This document shows positions 32,388 through 40,829 of a stretch of DNA of 53,667 nt, in pieces. Every line of letters begins with the position of its first letter. The first letter of the stretch is position 1. Source of the stretch: Dehalococcoidia bacterium. GTDB lineage: Bacteria; Chloroflexota; Dehalococcoidia; Tepidiformales; Tepidiformaceae. The position numbers and the translations under genes were made by a program. The notes below the pieces were generated by a model that searched no databases, was not told the origin of the DNA, and was given only the letters and a program-made list of their open reading frames with translations. The DNA lies in the NCBI GenBank assembly GCA_022826585.1, contig JAJDUR010000089.1:1-53667 (forward strand), written 5' to 3'.

Positions 32388-33668
32388 TCAGTCGGAGTCG
32401 AGAGCCGCGACCGCCCCTGCTTCGATGGCGGCTTCGACGGCGTCTTCGGGGAGGCCGGCCCAGGCGAGGATGTCGCGCGTCTCGGAGCGGAAGGGAGCGG
32501 GGGTGGGTGCGGGCGCGAAGCCTTCATCGTCGAGCCGGAGGGCGCTGCCAAGCACGGTGAAGGGTCCCGCCTCGGGGTGGTCACGGTGGATGAAGAGGTC
32601 GTTGGCGGCGGCCTGCTCGTTGTCGATGAGCTCGGTGGGGAAGCGCACGCGAGACACGGGGATGCCCGCCTCGCGCAGGAGCCCTTCCCAGTGGTCGGTC
32701 GTCTCGGAGGCGAAGCGCGCCTCGATCTGGTCGCGCAGGTCGGTGTCGAGGGCGTGGCGCTCCTCCTGGGGGAGGCCGGGGTCGAGGGCGGGGTCCTGGA
32801 GGCCGACGACGTCCATGAGGCGGCGGCGCAGTCCCACGCTGGGGCAGGCGATGGCGATAGCGGAGTCCCTCGTCGTGAAGGTGCGGTAGTAGATGCTGAC
32901 GAGGCGCGCGACGCGGCTGCTGGGCATGTGCGAGGCCTGCTCCGCATAGGGCATGCCGCCGGCGCGGGCCTCCTCAAGCCAGTCGAGATAGGTGGCGTGC
33001 GGCTCGGCGTCCTGGTCTTCTACGCGGATGAGCAGGTTGTTCTGGAGGATGAGGGCGGACATGAGGAGAGAGGTGTCGACGCGCCCGCCGCGGCCGGTGC
33101 TGGTGCGGCGGTAGAGGGCGGAGGCAACGCCGTAGGCGAGCAGGGCGGCGCACATGAAGTCGGAGATGGGGGAGCCCTCGGCGATGGGGCGACCGTCGCG
33201 CATGCCGCCGTTCATGGCCATGAGGCCGCTGTGCGCCTGCACGACCTGGTCCATGCCCGCGAGGCCCGCATCGGGACCCTTCTCCCCGAAGGCCGTGACG
33301 TTCCCGACGATGATGCGCGGATAGCGCTCGGAGAGGCTCTCGTAATCGAGACCGAACTGGGCGGCGAGGCCGGGGCGGAGGTTCGTCAGGACGACATCGG
33401 TCTTGGCCAGGAGGGCATCGAGGATGGCGGCGGCCTTCTCGTGGCGGAGGGCGAGGGGCAGGGAGTGGGTGCCGCGGTTGCGAGCGAGGAAGTGGCGCGT
33501 GACGTCGCCCCAGCGGTAGCCCGTGTGGCGCGAAGCCTCCCCCTCGAGGGGCTCGATCTTGATGACGCGGGCGCCTCCATCGGCGAGGAGCTGGGCGCCG
33601 TACGGGACGGCTACGAACTGGCCGAACTCGAGCACGGTGATCCCGGCGAAGGGCTGCTCGTCGCTCAC
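32388..33668 (-). CDS. CaiB/BaiF (family III) CoA-transferase
   Basis: 426 residues. GITVLEFGQFVAVPYGAQLLADGGARVIKIE is the standard start of family III CoA-transferases. The catalytic Asp that forms the aspartyl-CoA anhydride is expected around residues 150-170 (GMDQVVQAHSGLMAMNG). GSPISDFMCAALLAYGVASAL and LRLDDEGFAP-type late segments fit the family. It moves CoA between acyl groups; substrate unknown (carnitine-, formyl- and succinyl-CoA enzymes all share the fold). Its start overlaps the stop of the upstream 84-residue gene by 4 nt. Confidence 0.88.
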   Translation of the reverse strand: MSDEQPFAGITVLEFGQFVAVPYGAQLLADGGARVIKIEPLEGEASRHTGYRWGDVTRHFLARNRGTHSLPLALRHEKAAAILDALLAKTDVVLTNLRPGLAAQFGLDYESLSERYPRIIVGNVTAFGEKGPDAGLAGMDQVVQAHSGLMAMNGGMRDGRPIAEGSPISDFMCAALLAYGVASALYRRTSTGRGGRVDTSLLMSALILQNNLLIRVEDQDAEPHATYLDWLEEARAGGMPYAEQASHMPSSRVARLVSIYYRTFTTRDSAIAIACPSVGLRRRLMDVVGLQDPALDPGLPQEERHALDTDLRDQIEARFASETTDHWEGLLREAGIPVSRVRFPTELIDNEQAAANDLFIHRDHPEAGPFTVLGSALRLDDEGFAPAPTPAPFRSETRDILAWAGLPEDAVEAAIEAGAVAALDSD

Positions 33669-33919
33669 GAGCCGTCCTGCTGGGGTCGCTTGAAGTAGAG
33701 CATCTCGCGGAAGACGAGCTGGGTGCCAACCCAGTTCTCAACGCGGGAGTCGGAGACCATCTCCCAGCCCGCGTCGCCGAGGTCGCGGAGCGCTTCTGCG
33801 AGGTCGTTCGTGCCGTACTCGCGGTCATCCTCGGGGTTGTGGCTGAAGTTGGCGACGATGGGCTGGTCCATGCCGCTCACGACGACGCGCGCGTACTCCC
33901 AGCGCGTCAGCTCGGTCAC
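33665..33919 (-). CDS. Small conserved-looking protein, 84 residues
   Basis: GTG 33919 to stop 33665, overlapping the PHP gene stop by 4 nt and the CoA-transferase start by 4 nt. The sequence TRWEYARVVVSG, then AEALRDLGDAGWEMVS, then QLVFREMLYFKRP has the look of a small alpha/beta protein of the DUF4177 kind (W-E-Y start, N/D-x-L-G-x-x-G-W-E-(L/M)-V core, F-K-R end). DUF4177 proteins have no established function. Coupling by overlaps on both sides supports that it is translated. Confidence 0.65.
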   Translation of the reverse strand: MTELTRWEYARVVVSGMDQPIVANFSHNPEDDREYGTNDLAEALRDLGDAGWEMVSDSRVENWVGTQLVFREMLYFKRPQQDGS

Positions 33920-34629
33920 GCGGGCACTTCTTCGGGCGGGGGCGCGTCCCAGAAGTTCTCGAGCTCGCCTTGGGGGAGGCCGCGCACCGGCCTGAAGGCG
34001 CCCCGGTGCAGGAGCTGGACGAAGTGCTCGGGGCTCTCGACGGTCTCGTCGAATTCGGTGCTGAAGTAGCCGATGCCCTGGTTCGAGTGGGCGTCGGAGC
34101 CGCCGGTGCCGGGCTTGCCGAGCGCCTTCGCGACCTGGAGGGCGAAGTAGTTTTCCCGGGGGGTGTTGCAGCCGTTGAGCACCTCGACGGCGTCGACGAG
34201 CTGGAAGACGGGGAGCTTCGCCGCTTCCTCGGGAGTCAAGGTGAAGGCGGGCTTGCCCTGGCGCTTGAAGTGAACGGGATCGAAGAAGTGACGGAAAGGG
34301 TGGGCGACGATGAGGTAGGCGCCCTGCTCGTCGGCAACCTCTCGCAGGCGCTCGAGGCGGCGGATGCCGCCCTCGTAGCCGCGCAGGCCGACGGCGATGA
34401 CGTGGCCCATGTCGGTCGAGACCTCCATGCCGTTGGAGATGAAGGTCTCGGGGTGGGCCTTGCGGAAGGGCTTGAGATCCCAGGACTCCCACATGCGGTC
34501 GTGCTCGGTGATGTTCACGCCGGTGAGGCCGATGCGGTTCGCCTCTTCGATGAGGTCCTCGGGGTCGAGCATGGAGTCGGATGCACCGCGGGTGGTGTGC
34601 AGGTGCATATCGACGATGGTGCCGGCCAC
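33916..34629 (-). CDS. PHP-domain metal-dependent phosphoesterase
   Basis: 237 residues. VDMHLHTTRGASDSMLDPED is the PHP N-terminus (H-x-H), and further metal ligands are seen in NITEHDRMWE (E/H-D), LIVAHPFRHF (H) and GTGGSDAHSNQGIG (D-x-H). Stand-alone PHP proteins include histidinol phosphatases and YciV-type RNases/phosphatases; the substrate is not known. Start GTG 34629 (MAGTIVDMHLH) has GGAGG 7 nt upstream; the frame could extend to 34998 but that region overlaps the membrane protein gene and lacks the domain. It leads the unit PHP-84aa-CoA-transferase. Confidence 0.85.
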   Translation of the reverse strand: MAGTIVDMHLHTTRGASDSMLDPEDLIEEANRIGLTGVNITEHDRMWESWDLKPFRKAHPETFISNGMEVSTDMGHVIAVGLRGYEGGIRRLERLREVADEQGAYLIVAHPFRHFFDPVHFKRQGKPAFTLTPEEAAKLPVFQLVDAVEVLNGCNTPRENYFALQVAKALGKPGTGGSDAHSNQGIGYFSTEFDETVESPEHFVQLLHRGAFRPVRGLPQGELENFWDAPPPEEVPA

Positions 34630-34675
34630 GTTCGCCTCCGCGCTCGTGAACAGCAGCACAAGCGCGCCAGCTATC

Positions 34676-35089
34676 TTATCGGCCCGCCAGGTGAGGCAGA
34701 AGCCAGCCAAAGAGAGCGAGGCAGGGCAGCGCGAGACCGACCCACATCCACCACAGGCGCGGCCAGAGGATTCCGAGCAGCAGCGCCGGTGCGATGGAGA
34801 AGACGACGGCCACGATCGTGAAGGCGGCGCTCGGGCTGCCGAGGCCATCGGGCAGGGCGCCGAGGTCGGCGACCTCGTAGATGATGGCGGCGACGAGGCC
34901 GACAAAGACCCAGGCCAGCACCGAGCCAGTGAGGATGGGGATGTAGAGGATCGGGCCGGACACGTCGCGGGCGATCCAGTGCTCGACAACTTCGGCATCG
35001 CGGGCGCCGAAGACGAGGTAGGCGACGGCCACGCTGGTGAGCATGGCCATCACGTAGCCCGCAATGGCGCCGGCGACTAGCGCCTCCAT
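34676..35089 (-). CDS. Four-helix integral membrane protein of unknown function
   Basis: 137 residues from ATG 35089. Four hydrophobic helices are seen (GAIAGYVMAMLTSVAVAYLV, then ILYIPILTGSVLAWVFVGLV, AAFTIVAVVFSIAPALLLGI and LWWMWVGLALPCLALFGWLL) with short loops. No family recognised. It overlaps the ispE stop by 13 nt, hence probably cotranslated with ispE. An in-frame Met at 35125 lies inside ispE and adds a polar stretch; less likely. Confidence 0.65.
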   Translation of the reverse strand: MEALVAGAIAGYVMAMLTSVAVAYLVFGARDAEVVEHWIARDVSGPILYIPILTGSVLAWVFVGLVAAIIYEVADLGALPDGLGSPSAAFTIVAVVFSIAPALLLGILWPRLWWMWVGLALPCLALFGWLLPHLAGR

Positions 35090-35952
35090 AGCGAACCGGC
35101 CGTCATGGTCGGGATGACCGCGCACTCCAGCCCTTCGGCGGCGGTGGTCACCCTCTCGACTGCTTCGCCGGGACCGATCCAGAAGAGGGTCGGACCGGCG
35201 CCGGCAAGGCGGATGGCCTCGCCCGTGCGCGCCTCGAGCCGCTCCCAGAGCTCCGCGAGACCCGGGAAGCAGTCGAAGGCGACGCGCTCGAAGCTGTTGT
35301 AGAGGTCGGCGCCGGTTACCTGGACGGGCAGCCGCCCGGCAAGCGACCTGCTCACGGCCGGCTCGTCGACCTGACCGTCGCGATCGAGGGCGGCGAAGAG
35401 GGTCGCGGTCTTGTTGGGGAGCGTGTCGGGGGGGATGAAGAGGACCACGCCGTGCTGGGGGAGGTCGGGGAGGGGGGTGACGCGCTCGCCGCGTCCCTCC
35501 ACAAGGGCGGTCCCGCCAGCCAGCAGGAAGGGCTCGTCGCTGCCCACCGCCGCGGCCGCGGCCGCGAGCGCCTCCTCGCGGGCGTCGGGCCAGTGGCGGG
35601 CGAGCAGGCGGAGCACGGTGGCGGCGTCCGAGGCGCCCCCACCGAGGCCACCGGCGGGGGGGATGTGCTTCACGATGCGGATGTGGAACGGCTCCGGCTC
35701 GCGGCCAAGGGCGCCGGCGAGTGCGTCGACGGCGCGCCGGGCGAGGTTGGTGCCGTCCACCGGCGTTCCGGCGGCGAAGGGGCCGGCAACCTCCATCGAC
35801 GGCGTGGAAGCGGGACGCAGGGTTACCTCGTCGGCCAGGGCGAGGGTCTGGAGGACGCTGGCGAGCTCGTGGTACCCATCGGATCGGGATGCGCCCACCT
35901 CGAGCGTGAGGTTGATCTTGGCGGGAGCGAGGGCGGAGAGCTCCTCAGGCAT
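35077..35952 (-). CDS. ispE: 4-diphosphocytidyl-2-C-methyl-D-erythritol kinase
   Basis: 291 residues. ATP-dependent kinase of the MEP isoprenoid pathway (GHMP fold). The opening LAPAKINLTLEVGASRSDGYH and the glycine-rich loop HIPPAGGLGGGASDAATVL are diagnostic; GAGPTLFWIG near the end is GHMP motif 3. Start ATG 35952 gives MPEELSALAPAKINL and overlaps the rsmA stop by 8 nt. The order G5/3D protein-rsmA-ispE parallels actinobacterial rpfB-ksgA-ispE. The product feeds undecaprenyl synthesis by UppS (11.5 kb). Confidence 0.94.
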   Translation of the reverse strand: MPEELSALAPAKINLTLEVGASRSDGYHELASVLQTLALADEVTLRPASTPSMEVAGPFAAGTPVDGTNLARRAVDALAGALGREPEPFHIRIVKHIPPAGGLGGGASDAATVLRLLARHWPDAREEALAAAAAAVGSDEPFLLAGGTALVEGRGERVTPLPDLPQHGVVLFIPPDTLPNKTATLFAALDRDGQVDEPAVSRSLAGRLPVQVTGADLYNSFERVAFDCFPGLAELWERLEARTGEAIRLAGAGPTLFWIGPGEAVERVTTAAEGLECAVIPTMTAGSLWRR

Positions 35953-36766
35953 GGGGCGTTGCCGGCTCGAAGGCGTCCAGCAGGGCGAGCCATTCTTCAA
36001 TGGCGAGCGTCTCGGGGCGGCGGTGGGAGTCGATGCCGGCGGCGGCGAGGGCCGGGCGGACGGCATCGGGAACGTGGCCCGGGGCGCGCGCGAGGGCGTT
36101 GTGGATCTGCTTGCGGGGGTTGCGGAAGGCGCCCGAGACCAGCTGGAAGAAGGCCTCGGTCCGGGGGGGCGGGACAAGGGGGGTCTCGCGCAGGGTGAGG
36201 CGCACCACCGCGGAGTGGACGGCGGGGGGAGGGTCGAAGGCGATGGGCGGCACTTCGAAGAGCGGTTCCGTGACCGCGTAGTTCTGGACGGAAATGCCGA
36301 GGAGCGAGAGCTTGCCGGGAGGGGCGGTGATCTCGCGGGCGACTTCACGCTGCACCATGACCACGAGCTCGGTGGGCAGGGGCCGGCCTTCGAGGAGGTG
36401 CCGGATGATGGGGTTGGCGGCGAAGTAGGGGAGGTTCCCGACGACGCTGAAGGGGCGTCCGGCGGGAAGGACGTCGGCCAGGTCGAGGATGCGGGCGTCG
36501 CCCTCGACGAGCGTGAGGCGTTCGCGACCGGCGAAACGCCGGCGCAGGTGGGCGAGCAAGCGGGCTTCGATCTCGAGGGCGACGACCTCGTGGCCGGCGC
36601 CGAGCAGCGCATCCGTGAGCTGACCCGTTCCGGCGCCGATCTCGAGCAGGACGCCCCCGGGGGGCACGCGCACAGCGGCCACGATGTCGGCCAGCACGCC
36701 GGTATCGACGAGGAAGTGCTGGCCGAGCGCCTTGCGGGCGCGCGGGCCCCGGGACTTCGCACTCAT
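35945..36766 (-). CDS. rsmA: 16S rRNA dimethyltransferase (KsgA)
   Basis: 273 residues. Dimethylates A1518 and A1519 of 16S rRNA (E. coli numbering) during 30S maturation. ARKALGQHFLVD is the family start, LLEIGAGTGQLTDALL the SAM motif I, and VVGNLPYFAANPIIRHLL the N-L-P-Y/F catalytic motif IV. FDPPPAVHSAVVRL and AFRNPRKQIHNAL are typical C-terminal landmarks. Start ATG 36766 (MSAKSRG) was chosen as the nearest start before the conserved core; the upstream open frame overlaps the G5/3D gene. It overlaps ispE. Confidence 0.95.
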   Translation of the reverse strand: MSAKSRGPRARKALGQHFLVDTGVLADIVAAVRVPPGGVLLEIGAGTGQLTDALLGAGHEVVALEIEARLLAHLRRRFAGRERLTLVEGDARILDLADVLPAGRPFSVVGNLPYFAANPIIRHLLEGRPLPTELVVMVQREVAREITAPPGKLSLLGISVQNYAVTEPLFEVPPIAFDPPPAVHSAVVRLTLRETPLVPPPRTEAFFQLVSGAFRNPRKQIHNALARAPGHVPDAVRPALAAAGIDSHRRPETLAIEEWLALLDAFEPATPHA

Positions 36767-36794
36767 GCCGCGATGGTAGGCCGGGAGGCGAGCG

Positions 36795-38303
36795 TCAGTC
36801 GAGGATGTAGATGTGGACGTAGCCGGTGTGCCAGGGCTCGGGGGCGTGGCCCTCGGGGAAGCCGAGGTCGATGTCGTAGCCGTCGATGAGGCCGCCCGTA
36901 TCGGCGGCGAGGCACTCACCGTAGCCGGGGACGTAGAACCGCGTACCGAGAGGAATGTAGTCGGGATCGACGGCGCAGATGCCGTACTCGAGGGGAACGC
37001 CGGAGAAGGTGATGCCATAGGCAGGATCGCCCGGCGGCGCCCAACCGTGCGTGGCGTTGTACCAGGTGGCCCACACGCGCAGCCTCTCCCGGTAGGGGCC
37101 GTCGTAGTCATCGACGACGATGGGAGAGACGCCGTCCTCGGCGACGGGACCGCGGAGATACTCGCCGGCGACGGGCTTCGACACGATCACGGCCGAGTGG
37201 GGATCACGCGAGACTTCGGCGCCGTTCTCGTAGACGACCTCCTCCCACACGCGCACTTCCCCGGGCGTGCCCTCGACCACACGCACCTCACCGGGGGGGA
37301 GCGTGTGGTCGTCGCGCCAGTACATCCTGGCCGATGTGTACTGGGTGTGCTCCTCGATCACCTTCTCCACCCTGAGGACGACGAGCTCCATATCGTGGGT
37401 GACGGGCGCATCGAGGCGGTGGGAGATGCGGTCGTGCTCACCCAGCTCGATCCCGAGGGATTCGAGGATCGCCCCCACGGTCGCCGCGTGGGTACCGACG
37501 GTCTCGGACCGGCCACCGACGTTCAGGTTGATCAGGCGCAGGCTGGGGAGATCGCGGAGGGCCTCGTACAGGACTCGCGCCTCGGGAGGGGTCGAGTCTC
37601 CGAAGTAGGACGAGGGGAACGGGTCGGCGAGGACGGTGAGGACGGGGTTGCCGGCCGCGCCTTCGAGCGCTGGGAGCTGCGAGGAAGGGCCCGCGAGGAG
37701 ATCGCCGGTGGGCGTTCCGGCAGCCGGGAGGGACGGGAGCGCGCGGACCACCTCGATGCGAACCGGCTGCCCTTCGGCGGAGGCGGCGACAGCTCCGGAG
37801 ACGACGCCGCCGAGTTCGGCGCCGGGGGCCGTGCGGGTTCCGCCCACGAAGATGCGATCGCGATCGCGCACTTCGACATCGGCGAGGGCGAGGGCGCCGG
37901 CAACGGTTCGCGCGGTGGTGCGTACCTCGATCTCGGCGCCATCGACCACGACCACAAGGGGTGTGGCGCGCTGGACGGCGAAGGCGGACTGGTCGCCCGC
38001 GCGGGCAACGTGGAGGCGATCGCCGGGCGCGAGCTCGACGGCAGCGGCATCAAGCGCGGCCTCCTGGTCCCCGAACGTCGAGCGCACCTGGACGGTCTTG
38101 TCGCCGGCGACGAGCGTGACGTCGCGGAGGGGGAACACCTGGAAGGCGGCGACGACCAGGATGGCGACCACGAGGATAGCGACGGCGTGCCGTCGACCCC
38201 GCGTGGAACGGGAATAGTCGATGACGTCGAAGGTCGGGAAGGAGCGCCCAATCGCGAGTTCGGACTCGATGGGGGGGCGTGGGCGAGGCAAGCTACGGGC
38301 CAT
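36795..38303 (-). CDS. G5/DUF348 and 3D-domain cell-wall protein (YabE/RpfB-like)
   Basis: 502 residues from ATG 38303. A cytosolic stretch is followed by one transmembrane anchor (VAILVVAILVVAAFQVFPL, near residues 40-60), then DUF348-like repeats (VTLVAGDKTVQVRSTFGDQE; LRLINLNVGGRSETVGTHAA), a G5 domain (VLRVEKVIEEHTQYTSARMY onward) and a C-terminal 3D domain (ATWYNATHGWAPPGDPAYGI, with three conserved Asp including AADTGGLIDGYDIDL). 3D domains are lytic-transglycosylase-like folds found in YabE, YocH and MltA; the Rpf lysozyme-like domain is absent. It probably remodels peptidoglycan. It lies 40 nt after the SRP RNA with no terminator between. Confidence 0.9.
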   Translation of the reverse strand: MARSLPRPRPPIESELAIGRSFPTFDVIDYSRSTRGRRHAVAILVVAILVVAAFQVFPLRDVTLVAGDKTVQVRSTFGDQEAALDAAAVELAPGDRLHVARAGDQSAFAVQRATPLVVVVDGAEIEVRTTARTVAGALALADVEVRDRDRIFVGGTRTAPGAELGGVVSGAVAASAEGQPVRIEVVRALPSLPAAGTPTGDLLAGPSSQLPALEGAAGNPVLTVLADPFPSSYFGDSTPPEARVLYEALRDLPSLRLINLNVGGRSETVGTHAATVGAILESLGIELGEHDRISHRLDAPVTHDMELVVLRVEKVIEEHTQYTSARMYWRDDHTLPPGEVRVVEGTPGEVRVWEEVVYENGAEVSRDPHSAVIVSKPVAGEYLRGPVAEDGVSPIVVDDYDGPYRERLRVWATWYNATHGWAPPGDPAYGITFSGVPLEYGICAVDPDYIPLGTRFYVPGYGECLAADTGGLIDGYDIDLGFPEGHAPEPWHTGYVHIYILD

Positions 38304-38343
38304 GCGCACCCCCTCCCTCGCAGGACGCGCAATATTCCAACGA

Positions 38344-38609
38344 CCGTGCACCCGTCTTCGAAATGAAACCCAGGCTTGCACCGCGCGAGCCAGCTCGGAC
38401 CCGGCTACTCTGCGGCGCCCGGAGCGTTCTACTTATGGCTGCTTCCTTCCGGACCTGACCAGGTTCGTAGTGCTCCGCCGCGCAGGACCAGATCGTCAAC
38501 GCCACTTGGCGAAGGCAGTCCCCGGAGAGACGATCCCTCGGACGGGAATTAAGCCCCGCTGGAGCGGTTTGCGGGTTACAGGGCACCGCTAGCTCCCCGC
38601 CTAGCACGG
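38344..38609 (-). ncRNA. ffs: Signal recognition particle RNA, large (B. subtilis-type)
   Basis: 266 nt. The SRP core GGTCAGGTCCGGAAGGAAGC (Ffh-binding helix 8 with GGAA tetraloop) occurs at 38460-38441. The 5' part GGGGAGCTAGCGGTGCC, then TGTAACCCGC, is the Alu domain as in B. subtilis scRNA, and the ends pair: CCGTGC (38609-38604) with GCACGG (38349-38344). Together with the protein Ffh it targets membrane and secreted proteins. The length and Alu domain separate it from the short 4.5S RNA of E. coli. Ends are set by pairing and could be off by a few nucleotides. Confidence 0.95.
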
Positions 38610-38619
38610 CCGGGCGCGT

Positions 38620-38648
38620 ACCGTACGTAACCTCATCATACGGGTCAA
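38620..38648 (-). promoter_or_regulatory. Promoter of the SRP RNA
   Basis: On the minus strand TTGACC (38648-38643), 17-nt spacer, TACGGT (38625-38620), giving a start around 38612, within 3 nt of the predicted 5' end. Close to consensus. Confidence 0.75.
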
Positions 38649-38677
38649 CAGATCAGGGGTGTCGACGGACTTCCCGT

Positions 38678-39204
38678 TCAGCCCGAGCCGTTCTTCGCTT
38701 CCCCGGCGCGAATGGCGACAAGCTCCTGGCCTTCCTCCACCTGCCCGTCGACGACCGCATCGACACGCTCGACGACGCCGCCGGCGGGGGCGCGGAGCTC
38801 GTTGTTCATCTTCATCGATTCGATCACGACGAGGACGTCGCCGGCCTCAACCTCATCGCCCGGGGCCGCCCGCACCTCGAGCACGGTGCCCGTCATGGGA
38901 GCGCGGATGCGGGCGAAACCGTCACCGCCGGCGGCAGCGCTCGCGGCCATGCTGGCAGCGCGACGACCACGCCCGATCTGGATGTGGTACGTGCGCCTGC
39001 CGATGGTGACGTCGACGGCGCTGCCGCGGCGCTCGATGTAGAGCTCGACGGGGCGGTTGTCGAGCATGACCACGTGCAGGCCGGCGCGGACGTGCTGGAG
39101 CTCGGCGTACTGCCACTCGCCACCGTCGCCCAGGCGAACGCGGGCGCCATTGCCCCCGTTGAGCCGTTCAAGCTCAGCCTCCAGGGCGCTGTCGTCGACC
39201 TGGA

Positions 39205-39223
<19 letters not shown>
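38678..39223 (-). CDS. accB: Biotin carboxyl carrier protein
   Basis: 181 residues. The biotinyl domain is C-terminal: APMTGTVLEVRAAPGDEVEA, then VIESMKMNNELRAPAGG, with the biotinylated Lys in SMKM. The N-terminal ~90 residues are a beta-rich linker/partner-binding region and an Ala/Gly-rich hinge (RAASMAASAAAGGDG). It carries carboxybiotin between AccC (overlapping upstream gene) and a carboxyltransferase that is not in the window. The layout resembles acetyl/propionyl-CoA carboxylase or pyruvate carboxylase carriers, so the acyl-CoA substrate is open. BirA at 7.7 kb is the expected ligase. Confidence 0.88.
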
Positions 39224-40710
<1,487 letters not shown>

Positions 40711-40744
40711 GCACCCCCCACGCGCGCCGGGCGCTGGACAGATC

Positions 40745-40773
40745 AGCTTAGCGGGTTGCGAAGAGGGCCGAAA
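40745..40773 (-). promoter_or_regulatory. Possible promoter of accC
   Basis: On the minus strand TTTCGG (40773-40768), 17-nt spacer, TAAGCT (40750-40745), about 35 nt before ATG 40710. A moderate match only. Confidence 0.35.
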
Positions 40774-40817
40774 CGGGCACTTCTTTCCCTTCTCTGGTCC
40801 CGCCGTGAGCGAAACCG

Positions 40818-40823
40818 TACGCT
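40818..40823 (+). promoter_or_regulatory. Candidate -10 hexamer TACGCT, leaderless promoter of mutS2
   Basis: TACGCT ends 6 nt before ATG 40830, so transcription would begin at the start codon. No clear -35. Confidence 0.35.
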
Positions 40824-40829
40824 GGGCCC

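Noticed and set aside
38635-38640. TATGAT as the -10 of the SRP RNA
   Set aside because: It would place the start some 20 nt before the paired 5' end and has no -35; TTGACC-N17-TACGGT fits better.
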